This document shows, piece by piece, positions 32,700 to 43,420 of a stretch of 64,000 nucleotides of DNA (within the stretch, counting starts at the first letter, position 1; the number at the start of each line of letters is the position of its first letter). The stretch is from Diaporthe sp. PMI_573 (taxonomy: Eukaryota > Ascomycota > Sordariomycetes > Diaporthales > Diaporthaceae), in the NCBI GenBank assembly GCA_021399435.1, contig JAJTUP010000068.1, positions 186,001 through 250,000 on the forward strand. The letters run 5' to 3'. A model generated the notes under the pieces. It did no database searches, was not told where the DNA came from, and was given only the letters and a program-made list of their open reading frames with translations. Position numbers and translations under genes: made by a program.

Positions 32700-34369
32700 A
32701 TGAATCCCGAGTCTATTAGCCTAAGTAAACCGAGCCATGAATCTTCACCCATGGCCGCTCAAGCCACCATGGCTCAGGAGTCCATTGGCATGGTTGGATG
32801 TTACACTCGATTTTCTCCAGGCCTCAAACACCCCATTTCTCAACCAGAGGCCATCCGGATCTTTGACCATCACAGAACATCTGGAGCGTCACAGACGCCA
32901 GAGCCAAACATGCAGCCCTATTCTTATATCCAGGACGTAGCGAATGACAATTCCTACACAATCCGTGGCACCGGCCTGTCAGATTCGATTAGCGAAATAG
33001 ACGCATCAAGACCGGTATCACTAGATGTGTCGAAAGCAGCTCAGCAAGAGCAGAACCAACAAGACATGCCTCCAATACTAGGCTTTTCTCCAATGGATTC
33101 ACGGTGGCCCACACCTGTTGAGCTTGATAGATGTCCCGGTCAGATGCACAACACAAGAAAGGTTTCTCCGAGGAAAGTCCAGTCGTCAAGCTTGTCATCG
33201 ATGCCCGATGAACTCATTCGTGGCGATGCCGGCAGGAGTGGCGAGACAAATGTGGCAGCAGAGGAGGTGTACTTGGACGACAAGGCGCCGGCTGAGCTCA
33301 GGCGGCTGTGGACCATCAGACAGACGTGGTTTGCCAACAAGGGACACAGCATGTGGGAAAACATTATTAGAGACTATCTGGGGCCCGAGACAACCAACGC
33401 CCTCAGCGAGGATAAGAGGACACAGGTCAAAGCGAGCCTGCAGATGAAACTCCATAGAGGCATCTTGAGACACGGCGTCTGGCCGGCACGAAACGTAAGT
33501 ACAATTACGCCGTGCACCATCGCTGGAAATCTTTTGCCAGTCCACGGGGGATTTTAGTTGCTGAACAGGAATGCGCTCAACAGAAGGCCGCACTTCTTCG
33601 CGCCTATGTACGGTGGGAGGAGGGCCGCTACAACGAAATTTTCAGGCTGTTCATTGAGGAACTCCAGAAAGAAGGTCACGCACCAGCGTACGAGTGGAGA
33701 AGCATCCATATTGAGGCGGAGCTTGTCAAGGAAGGCCTGGAGCAGAAGCAGCGTGGGCCGACCGGGGCGCGTAGGCGTCGCGTCCAGATTCCTGCGCGCC
33801 ATCGTCCCGCTCGTGGCAAGATGTCCTCACAAGCCGTGTCCTTTCCAGTCGAAAGTTCGCCGCCATATCACCAACATCGCCATCAGAGCCCCATATATAT
33901 TCCCGAACAAAACCCCGGGGGTGGAAAGTATCCAATCCAGCACTACCGGCATCAGAAGCATCACGAGTACGATGCTGGCTGCGGTTCTAAGCGGGACATG
34001 CTGCCGGGGTCGTCATCATGTAATATAGAGGCCGAGCAGCTGAATACGCAGGCTCAGGAATCCCTGACTGACGAGCAGCACGAGCAACTTATTAATGAGT
34101 GCCTGGAGCAGGCACCGTCCGAGACCGGCCAGGAAGATCTGGCGAGAGCAGCGCTGGGGCACCTCGACAACAGTCAGCACCATGATCAGCACAAGCAAGG
34201 CGACATCAGGGTGTCAGAGGATTCGTGTGCCGAGCAAAGCATCCTGCGCAACCGCCCGCCCTCCTTACTGTCTGCCACGAGCGGCGCGATCGCCTTAGCG
34301 TGCGGGTCCGCGTCCCCGGACGTCACGCAGCTCAGTGCAGCGCGGCTGAGACGTGCGGCGAGCTGCTGA
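32700..34369 (+). CDS. Hypothetical nuclear-type protein with Trp-rich helical repeat and Gln/His-rich tail
   Basis: join(32700..33494,33569..34369) gives 531 residues. The donor AAC|GTAAGT is clear. Of the possible acceptors, GAACAG| at 33568 keeps both exons in frame and joins VWPARN to ECAQQKAALLRAYVRWEEGR. The middle has Trp-spaced helices (RRLWTIRQTWFANKGHSMWE; WEEGRYNEIFRLFIEELQKE), vaguely like Myb/SANT folds. A basic stretch GARRRRVQIPARHRPARGK may be a nuclear localisation signal, and the C-terminal 200 residues are rich in Gln, His, Glu and Ser and probably disordered. I do not recognise the family. The upstream A-rich ATG context (CAAAATGAA) is good. Confidence 0.6.
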
Positions 34370-35271
34370 AGCACTCCAAGGCCATCGCAGCAGCAACCAT
34401 CATCAGGGGTGAGCTGGCATGAAGTGACCGCCAAAACAATTCTTGTGCTGTCGCAATTGCGAAGTTCCAGACCGGTCTTTGATGAGCTTTTCGTCGGTTT
34501 TCGAATGCTCGTCAGGAAGTGTCTTTTAGTCACGGTCTTCCATGATCAATGCGAATCAATATCAAGATTGGGTTTTATCAAACACAGGCAGTTGATGGTC
34601 CCCCATATGAGCATGGCCACGTCCTTGTCAGACTTGTACTGAGAGAATCAAAAGAATCGCAAGCTTAAATATTCTCATTTCAAAGGAGTTGTCATCTTAC
34701 ACCTAATATGGAGACTTTCTGGGTATGCTCCATCTATATCTGTTTTATTCGTGCTCTTGCAGAGGCCAAGAATCACGAATCGGCATGCAATAAATCCCTT
34801 GAGATGTCTCGGACGGGGACGTTTCTCTGGATAGTGCTTCTATCCGGGTTGGCGGTGTTGATGTGCTCTGTCTCTGTACGAGAGCGAGGTTGTTAAAACA
34901 TCCCCGACGACAAGACGCTACGCAACAGAGATTTGGGATTCTCAGAATTGCAGATACATTTGTAATCGAAGCAGAGTTCTTTTTGCGGTGGGCATGAGTC
35001 AACGCTTCATCTTTTCTTCGGCCTCTGCACGAATGCCCGCTTGTTGCCCGCCTTAGAAAGAGGAGGCTGGGTGAATCAGCTGCACGAACATGACTGAGCC
35101 AACGGAACAGATCATACCGCAATCTCAACGCCCCTACCAAACTGGGCCTGGGCGGCGGGGGGCCCGGGTTCGGGTCCGGACCATTTTGGTCCTTCGTAAC
35201 ATTATATAGGCCAGCATCTTATTCCGGTTGAGTGCACACAATGCGCCAAAAGATTTCCTATTCATGTCGTC
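34370..35271. other. Intergenic DNA, no supported gene
   Basis: ORFs at 34409-34642 (plus) and 34745-35140 (minus) have no recognisable domain. A GC-rich block lies at 35145-35190. The segment before 35272 is presumably the promoter of the ferric-reductase-like gene. Confidence 0.4.
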
Positions 35272-37080
35272 ATGGAGCTCACTGAGTGGTATGCCATAGC
35301 TCTTGGGGCCGTCGTGGGGCTCGCCCTCGCTGCCAACTTTATTCTGACCATGTCAAAGCTCGACTGGGTCGGCTACCGACAATGCCTTCGATTTATAATG
35401 GCCACCAGTGCTCAAAGAAGGTCTCTCCTCTTCATTCTGCCATTGTTTGCTGGGAATATTCTGGCTTTGAGTCTTTACACCAACAATGTCGACACAGTCA
35501 TCAGACGCTCTGGGCTTCTATGTCTCATTAACCTCGTCCCGCTGATGTTAGGAGGCCGTATGAACTTTGTTTTGGATCACTGCGGTATCAGCCTGTCAGA
35601 CTTTGCGATAACACACCGGTGGCTGGGATGGTTGTGCATTGCACAGGGTATCATGCATGTGACAGCTGGATTCAATTTCAGTCACGCCTAACTACGCAAC
35701 GCGCGAGAAATAGCAGGCCTTGTTATAGGTGTCCAGCGGTTTATCTCATTCCAACTACATAAAACTCACTGTAGCAGGGCTCCGCTGTTCTGTTTGTAAT
35801 GTTATTATCCTCACCAGTGCGCCGATACATTCATGAGGCTTTTTCCTGGCTTCATGTGCTGTTTGCGATCGCCGCCATTGTTTCTACCTATGTACACATT
35901 CCGAGCCGGAATGTACTTCAAAGTCCGGCCGTATACGTCCTCGCAGCATTTTGCACGCTAGTACTGACGGGGGGAACCGACCTCTTGCACCTTGTCTTTT
36001 GCAATATCAGCTGGGGCCAGCCATTTAGTGAGACATCAATCCAACAAATCAACTTCAAGAGACCAGGCAAGAAAGATATTACCATCATGGATGCCGTCCA
36101 GGTACATGTCCGCCTCTCTGCTCCCTGGGTGCCGCGGCCTGGTCACTACGTCTACCTCTGCATCCCCGGAGCCAGTCTCACGTCCTTTGCTCAGATGCAC
36201 CCGTTTTATGTAGCGTGGTGATACACCGGCGAGAGGGGGGAACACTACGCCGTATTCCTGGTGCAAAAGAAGAAAAGCTTTACAAAAAGCATCGCCTCTC
36301 ACGCCAGCGGGGGCTCTAACGATTGTGCCAGGATGAAGACTGTCATGACCGGGCCATTTGGGCAAGAAATGGACCTGGGGCTCTTCGGCACGGTCCTGCT
36401 GTTTGCGACTGGGATTAGCATAGCGGCACAGCTACCTTACGTGTCACAATTACTCACGGACTATCAAGCCGACGAGACGAGGAGAATCGCTTTGTTCTGG
36501 CAGGTTGACTCCGAAGGTGAGCACATTTTCATCATTCAATTCTCCTGCTAACGATATAAAATAGCGCAAACCGCCTGGGTCGCGGACCAAATGCAATATC
36601 TGCTGAGACTGGATGTTGAAAAGGTGTGTTGGTCACCATATAATCCTCTTGACCATATTAATATATTGCAGATCTTGGATATTCGCCTGTTCGTGGTGGG
36701 TGCCATTTTATCCGAGACAACTCGCAGAGGCGACCATATGAAGCTCGGCGAACGGATCGATCTAACATACGATTTCATGGATGCTGAGGACTTAATCGGC
36801 GCTGAAATGGACGGTCGAAAGGGTCGCATTGTTGTTTCACGTGAGTTAATTACCAGTTCCCTAGACGCCCCTCTTCGCCACTTACCGAAAGTTAGTGTGC
36901 GTGGACAACAAGACAAACAGCCAAATCCGCAAGGCCGCCCGGCGCAGCTCTCGAAATTGTGTTCATCTGAAGGAGCTACCATTTCATCCCGTGGAGGAAA
37001 CAGGGTTGAAGGAAGTAGTGAAAGCGGCAGCCGAGTTCGGAAGGGTGGTATTGAATCAAATCCGGAGTCATTCAATTTGA
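35272..37080 (+). pseudogene. Ferric reductase (FRE/NOX family), disrupted by stops
   Basis: The whole domain series is present in pieces. From the ATG at 35272: membrane helices (WYAIALGAVVGLALAANFIL; RRSLLFILPLFAGNILALSL), then HRWLGWLCIAQGIMHV with a candidate haem-ligand His, and after a probable intron YIHEAFSWLHVLFAIAAI with the next. The FAD-binding part includes RPGHYVYLCIPG; the NAD-binding part has GPFG and TVLLFATGISIAAQLPYVSQ. An intron at 36517-36564 has good sites (GTGAGC, GCTAAC, ATAG). The frame is broken by TAA at 35689-35691 and TGA at 36219-36221, both inside conserved segments, and the first intron no longer joins in phase. The C-terminal exon (VCVDNKTNSQIRKAARR) is also only partly family-like. 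In life the family moves electrons across the membrane to Fe3+ for uptake; here it is inactive. Confidence 0.78.
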
Positions 37081-37629
37081 GGGGATGATGAAATATCGAG
37101 AACAGACTTTCTAGCCATGGGGGACGTGCAGACTGGTCTTTGGTGCATGAGGCATCTTGGTTACGGCTTGCTAAAGGCAACCTTTCCGTCAAGCGCACAC
37201 GGCAGGTGTTACAGCGAATACAATTCAGAGGAGCTATGGCATTCATTAAACTCCTGCGCAGGCTGCCAGGAAGCGGATATCTCTGATCTAAGGAGGGTGC
37301 TTTAGATTTTTGGTTAAAGGTACCATACTTTTACAGGGAAGCCCAGCTAGCGACTCCAAATATATCGCGGAAAGAAGTTTAGAATCCCGGGAATGCCTTC
37401 TTTCTTATAGTACTATCTATGGCTTTGTCAGAGTTAAATTGGTAGAAGCCACTGCAATTCCCGGAAATTGGGTCAACAAGACCGGCTTGGTCTGGACGTT
37501 TATAAATGAGGTGGACCAGCTCTAGTCGAAAAGATCAAAATGACTGAATTTGGCGAAAGCAGACCAAGTTCGTTTCTCTGCCGAAAGTTTTACGCTGTCA
37601 TTCGCAACATCAGTCCAACCCCAGTGGTC
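37081..37629. other. Intergenic DNA, nothing recognised
   Basis: ORFs of 62-71 codons only, without domains. Confidence 0.4.
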
Positions 37630-38215
37630 TTAACGGCGCTGCGAAGCAAATGTAAGCGGGTAGGCGTGCTTCGACGTACATTGGTCATGTATGCTGCATG
37701 ATGGAGTATTCGAACTTGTCGCACCATCCCCCGTCCTTGCTGGCTCCTTCGATCGTAAGGCCTCTTCTACTGTCTGTCTCAGCTTCTCGTTGGACTCAGT
37801 CAGGGCCTGTATCTGTCTAGAGGCGCTTCCAAGTCTACCATACACTTAGCTCTCGTAGCGATACCGGTGACATCATGCTTACGCGTTCTTAACATCCTGG
37901 AGCATTCGGCCCATGTCGCCTTGCCTGTCAGAGAAATTAGACCCCTGCCAGGCCATTTCGCCATTCTTTTCCTTTGAACTCCAGATAGAAAACTCACCTT
38001 TTCATCAATTCCCGAAATTGGACCTGCCTAGGGAGACTTAGCCTGAGGATACAGCATAACCGCTTCGAAACGTACATCGATGACAGGAGATCCTTCTTGG
38101 AAATAATTAGTTATCTGACGCCGCCAATATTTACTAATCACCTACATTTGGCTATCGTCCATATCTCCTGTCTGTGGCACAAAGTCCATCCGTGATGAAA
38201 TGGCACTTGGACCAT
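37630..38215 (-). pseudogene. Degraded multi-exon gene with coiled coil (tentative)
   Basis: On the minus strand, pieces read like exons of one small protein: EGSPVIDVRFEAVMLYPQAK (about 38095-38035), FRELMK|RQGDMGRMLQDVKN joined across an intron-like GTGAGT...CTGACAG, and RLGSASRQIQALTESNEKLR then QTVEEALRSKE (37845-37780), a coiled coil ending at the stop at 37630. The last join cannot be made in frame with any GT/AG pair I can see, and an upstream ATG (38190s) meets a TAG at the donor. I therefore call it a decayed gene. The family is unknown. Confidence 0.35.
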
Positions 38216-39693
38216 CCAGGACTGGTCTAGACACTATAATCGGTGGCGAAGTGGTCGACAGAGTGCTCGATCCTGACACAGGGTTAGTTGTGGCAGGGTG
38301 TGTTCCGGCCTCCGTCGTATATGGTGGAGCGCAGTGCAGAGTTTACTACACGGAAACCGTTCACCCGAGTTCGAAGTTGAAAAACTTCACGATACCCTCT
38401 CCTCGTTATGCTCTGCTGGTCCCGTTGAAGAGAATTTGGTAACTTTGTATTGCCCAGTCAACCTGTCCCGCGAGCCGTTACAATGACAGAATCGATCCTG
38501 CTCGCGGACTGCCAGCCTTAAATAACGAAATTGGCTGCGATTGTCTACAACATGCATTGTCACTTATGCTACTAGGACAATTCATATGGCTCCGTCTAAG
38601 TAGAGGATCGTGGAGAATGCAAATAGTCTATTTTGAACCAATCAACACAATATAATATCATCCTACAACGAGATCTGTACAAGTCCCTACGAGTCATACG
38701 CAAATGCCGGTCGAACACGACTTTACGCAGTTGCGTGAAGCGTGACCGATCAAAGGCGCAGCCGAACATTTCCATATATTAATCACTGCGGAGATCATAA
38801 TACTTCTCATTCAATGATCCTGCAACATCGATGACAGCCATTTTGTCACGCCAAATCTGGGACCTTACGGTACGTACCCAGATTTACACGTGATCACGCT
38901 CCGTCTACTTAAGACGAGCATCCATCGCATCTATAGCTTAGAGAGACTCAATCTTATCCATATCTACAATACTCACACCAAAGGCCATATCAAACATGTG
39001 ACCAGTGAGCCGTGGTGATTCCGTGGAGCTCCCTCTACATCAGTCTCCTGTAGAGCACGACACATTTAAACGCCGGGGTTCCATGGTTTCCACTCATAGC
39101 GGTCACACCCTTCGCCGATGCTTCCCTGCATAATTTGTGAACTTCGAATTCCTTCTAAACTTACAGATATCTTCTCTCTCAGGGCATTGTTGGCAACATT
39201 AAATCATCCGGAGAGGAGTCTTTCGACTTCAGCAGCAGCGCAAGTTTGGGTACAGCGACAGTCAAATCTATTCAGACGCCATGTCTTTTCGAGACCTGGA
39301 CCAGTCCGTTGAATGATGCCCAGTGTCGCCTTATTAACACTCTATGAAGGCGACAAAGGTTGTCGATGATTGTTGGTAATCGCAAAAAAGCCCGTCGGGG
39401 TTCAAATATCGAAACGTCCTGGCACGGTGAAAGAGTCCAATCTGGTCGCCGTTGTGATGCCCAACTCCAATCCGGTCCGTATCGACGATCCTCTTAATTT
39501 GTGAAAAGCCCAGGCCTGATCCGTGCCCTGAAAAGTCGCGAGAGTGACCAAGTTCCATTCTCGATTACGTTCGCCGGAGCCCGCCCCGCCAATCAAGTCT
39601 TTTCCGATTGACAGGGTATCCTCAAGTCCTCCTCCTGGGCATTGTGACTGTCACGCTCCGTTCGCACGCCAATCCGTCCGTTCGTCTGCTCGT
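38216..39693. other. Intergenic DNA, no supported gene
   Basis: Nothing with a domain. Around 38996 an ATG is followed at once by TGA in a frame that otherwise reads on (PVSRGDSVELPLHQSPVEHD) to 39129. This may be the relic of a first exon, but there is no downstream continuation. Confidence 0.4.
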
Positions 39694-40239
39694 TTACAAA
39701 ACCTCGTCCTCCATGGCAGCATCGCCACCGTTGGTGGCAGCCGTTGCAGACGCATCGCCGCCGCTCTTGGCGCCGTCGAAGTAGTCCGCCATCTCGGCAT
39801 CAAGCTCATCAGCCGTCTTCTTGGTGGGTCGGGCGCTCTTCGGGCGACCACCACGACCGCGCTTGCCGGCAGCACCACCTCTACCACCAGCAGCAGGCTT
39901 CGCCCCCTTTCCGGATGCCTTGTCCGCGGCGGCGGATTTGGGCGTGGCCTTAGGCTGGCTCACACGCTGACTCAGGGTGGGAGGCGCAGGAACCAGTTCA
40001 CCGGTAACGACGACCTCGACCTTGATACTAAATTAGCATGAGGGAAGATATACCGCACCAGATCAATGACTTACTCGGATGGGCCGGTTGTCAATGAGGA
40101 GACCATTCAGCTTCTGGTAAGCCTTGCTGGCGCCATCGGAGTGATGGAACACAACGTTGGCGATACCACGGCTGCTTCCTCCAGGTCCGTATACGAGCTC
40201 GGCCTTCTTGACTCCCGTGACAGCTGTCTGGAAGTACTC
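39694..40239 (-). pseudogene. ALY/REF (Yra1/Mlo3-like) mRNA-export factor, 3' part only
   Basis: complement(join(39694..40020,40075..40239)). The 54-bp intron (GTAAGT...GCTAATTTAGTATCAAG) joins DNRPIR to VEVVVTGELVPAPP in phase 0. The first exon opens after a TTGTTCAG acceptor with EYFQTAVTGVKKAELVYGPG, SSRGIANVVFHHSDGASKAY and LNGLLIDNRPIR, the second half of an RRM with the RNP1-like block. The tail is Gly/Arg/Lys-rich (GGRGGAAGKRGRGGRPKS) and ends MEDEVL, as in Yra1-type adaptors that hand mRNA to the export receptor. The upstream exons with RNP2 (ILVSNLP) and the N-terminal box are absent; unrelated DNA precedes the acceptor. It is most likely a 5'-truncated duplicate. Confidence 0.75.
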
Positions 40240-41536
40240 CTGAACAAGGAAAAAAAGAAGCGTCAGCAAAATAATGCGGTAAAAGTCCGAGTGCGCCGAG
40301 CGATATCCCGTCATCCATGATCGTAAAGTTCACCGCCGGTATTTGTTTTCTGGCGCATCCAAAACACAGGGCCAGATGAGCAAAGCAGTGAGCATGTGAT
40401 GGGAAGCCTCATAGCCATCGACTATGCCTGCAGCTGGCGGGCACAGGGTGTAATCGCATTGCACTGGCGAAGGCGAGAGTCTCTATCACCGAGACACCTC
40501 GCCATGCAGGCACAACGAGCTGTTACCATCGAGGTTTCATCCTCGATTTCACAGGGTGCCTGTGCCCACCTCAAGTTCCTAGCTCGGCCTGCTCAAGCAC
40601 TCGCGTCCAGAATCTCAATGGGAAGATGATTCTGTCTGCCACAGGACACGATCCGCCCAACATATCGAGTTCGGAAGAAAGTTCGACTGCAAGAGTCGGA
40701 GAAGGTCGCCCTTGCCAAAAGCGACGCGTGTGCCCGTAGATGCTCACTGCTCTGCTCGGGGGAAAGCGTTGTCCTCATTGCCATCTTGTTCACCTGCCAC
40801 CGATGAAAGCAATGGGAAAGGCAAAGAAGGTCCTGACACTTCAGCCCACGTTTTCGATTGCCACAGACTTGAGCTTGCATTGGATGCTTGCCAGGCACTC
40901 CAAGCATACTGTCACGTTGCGCGAAACGAGGTGCTCGACTTCTCCGCGCAGACCCTGCAGCATGAAAAGGAACTTGCTGGGCTGGAAGGAAGGAGACTTA
41001 GTGTGCAGGCTGTGCCATCAAAGTTGGAGGTATGGATTGGAGGTATAGCCGCCTCTCGTCCGATGCGCGGCGTGATCATGTCGGTATATTACGCGATGGA
41101 TAGAATGTCGGGACCCCGGAGCCACTGCTGCCACCTGAACAGGGCATCGAATGTTCAGTTGACAAAGATATCTGTGCAACATACACAGGCCGACCCGACT
41201 CCGCCGGCAATCGCGTCGCACCTCTCGACAACTTTAGGTGCACACCAAGACAGCCGTGCGTGAGTACGGCCGCACTCTGCTAGCCGAGTGTATACTCCCG
41301 TCTCCTCATATTCGCAGCCTACAGGGGTTATGAAGGATCGTGTGTATCATGGTGCCAGTTGCTGCGAGCTAGGGACAGCATCCGGAATTGCAAATAGGCC
41401 CAGACTTTTTTTTTTATACCAGACATGAGACACTCTTTCGCTGGTTATATCGAGAGCACCTCCGCCTCGCGCCCCGCTCGCTCGTGTGAAGTGGCCGTCT
41501 TTGCCCGTCCCAAACGTGAGGAGAACCTCAAAGCCC
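40240..41536. other. Intergenic DNA, no supported gene
   Basis: The longest ORF (40712-41263, plus, 183 codons) has no recognisable domain or codon pattern that I can support, and a second frame overlaps it. A poly-T run lies at 41408-41416. Confidence 0.4.
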
Positions 41537-42512
41537 CTAAAATTTCTCCACATACGGCCTCAGGTCTAACTCCTGAGTGAAAGCCGACCGATGCTGCGTG
41601 TGCAGGTGCCAGTAATCCTCCGCGATCTAAATCGAGATATTAGCAATCCGAATCTCGTTCAACTTGCCCGGCGCGGTAGCCTCCCACTTACCGAATCAGG
41701 CGAGATGAGCCCATCGGGGGCGCCATTGTTGAACTTGTGTTTGTACTCAGCGAGGCGGGGGATGTCGATGCCACCGTCAATGATGGCATGCGCGACGTGG
41801 ACGCCGCGAGGGCCATATTCCCGGGCCAGCGACTGTGTGATAGCCCTCGCGGCGAACTTGCCCGCGGCGAAGTTTGCGAAGTTTGCACTACCCCTTATGC
41901 TAGCCGTCGCGCCGGTGACGATCAAAGACGGCGGGTGCGGCGACGAGTCAACCGACTCAAGTAGCAAGGGAAGAGTGTTCTGGGCGAAATGGAAGAGGCC
42001 GTGACTGCCCGTGGAATCGTGTCATCTCGTCAGCCGGTGCGTTTCTGTGAGGCGATGAGAGCTCACAAGGCCACTGGGCTCACTCACGCGTTGCCCTTGA
42101 GGCTGCTGTCCAGGTCCTCGAGCTTGAACTCGAGGAATGGCTTGATCCCGAAGCCTGCCGAAACATTGTACACAGCGGCAGCCAGCTTCAGGTCAGGCAG
42201 CTCCTTCTTGATGGTGTCGAACGCCGACTTCACCGACGTCGCGTCTGTCGCATCAGTGGGGATGCCGATTGCCTTGCCTCCACTGCCATTAATCTCAGTC
42301 ACGAGGTCCTTGAAGCTCTCCTCCCGACGGGCGAGCAGGACCACCGGGTAGGCTTTCGCGAAGCGCTTGGCAACCTGTCGTTCCCTGTCAGCAGCCATGT
42401 CTCTACCTATCAGGTTGGGACAGGCGCAAAGCCGTGGGAAACTTACTGCACCACCTGTTCCGGCGCCTACACCGGCCACGACGGCGAAGAAGGACTTTGA
42501 TGGGGTTGCCAT
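41537..42512 (-). CDS. Short-chain dehydrogenase/reductase (atypical SDR), four exons
   Basis: complement(join(41537..41626,41692..42004,42088..42374,42447..42512)) gives 251 residues. Introns are 72, 83 and 65 bp and all joins keep frame. Features: nucleotide-binding GVGAGTGGAV (about 14-23, G-x3-G-x-G type); VVLLARR after beta 2; a PTDATD segment that usually contacts the adenine; VYNVSAG in place of the NNAG motif; GATASIRGSANFANFAAGKF, where the classical Tyr-x3-Lys is Phe-Ala-Ala-Gly-Lys. The C-terminus IAEDYWHLHTQHRSAFTQEL then DLRPYVEKF is characteristic of this fungal subgroup. It probably reduces or oxidises a small carbonyl/alcohol with NAD(P)H, but loss of the Tyr hydroxyl makes the chemistry uncertain. 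Complete and splice-consistent, so likely active as a gene. Confidence 0.87.
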
Positions 42513-43420
42513 GGCTTCAGATCAGGGATGTTGTGCTACAGAGATGGGCGATCAGATGTATCTCAAGGTACTATGGGTAGAAGCAGCTGTGTCGTGTAAA
42601 TTCACCTTGACTTGAGCTTGGGGGTTCGACGAGAGAGGAAGCTCATTCTGTATCAAGAAAGAGGTTTAAATAGTCGATGCCCTAAGGGCATTGACGCAAT
42701 TCACCTTGGGTATGCTGTGAGGTGCGGACCCCGCCAAATGTCGCCGACTCGATTAATAATTTGCAGCGAACTTTCTCCAATGCGCGGGACGACATTCTAG
42801 TACTGTCACACGGAAGAGTTCCGAGGAATATTGGGCACCCTTCTAGGCAGCAGGGGCCCACAAGGTCCACCAAGCAGACGGGAGCCTCAGGCATCCGGCA
42901 AGGAAAGGTCTAGATAAGACAACCACACTCTGGAGGCTTTCAGGGAAGACCCTAGTTACTCATTAGCCTTTAAAGACTCCCTTAGAGATTATCGTTGAAA
43001 TACTACAAGCCCTACACACACACTAGCCCTTGTAACAGCCCCCCAGACATTGAAAGAACGGAAGAGGAGCGTTCTAGTGGAGCCTCTCCTTATCTCAAAC
43101 GCCGCTAAGCGGAACCCTCCCAACCGTCAGCTCGGGCTTAGGCGCTCTACCCCTAAAACGTCATGTAGCTTGAGATTAAGCTCGAGAGTCGGCGAGAAGG
43201 TTTCGCCAGTTGCGAAACGGGGAAGCTTCTGGGTTCTGAAAAAGCCCGACGGCACTTATCCTGCCGCGCGCAATAGGTACGATCTGGAAGAAAAGACTCG
43301 GCCCTTGTTAATTCGGCGTAATGAGACGTAAACTGAGAAAATCTCAGGGTCTCAGGTGTGGACCTGGAAGAGCTAGCTATGCTAAAAAGAGGGACACGCT
43401 TATTCGGAAGATATCCATAG
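42513..43420. other. Promoter of the SDR gene, then LTR-like and old repeat DNA
   Basis: A segment beginning TGTCACACGG near 42806 and ending CTTGTAACA at 43035 could be a ~230-bp LTR. It is followed by CCCCCCAGACATTGAAAG, which also occurs inverted near 8800. The stretch 43036-43420 is the diverged partner of 8540-8822. An ORF at 43050-43331 (93 codons) has no firm family match. Confidence 0.4.

Noticed and set aside
38996..39129. First exon of a gene reading PVSRGDSVELPLHQ
   Set aside because: The ATG is followed directly by TGA and no continuing exon was found.
40712..41263. 183-codon plus-strand ORF as a gene
   Set aside because: An overlapping 102-codon frame exists on the same strand, there is no domain, and the start context is poor.
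42806..43035. LTR from TGTCACACGG to CTTGTAACA
   Set aside because: The ends are not good inverted repeats and no second copy was found in the window.
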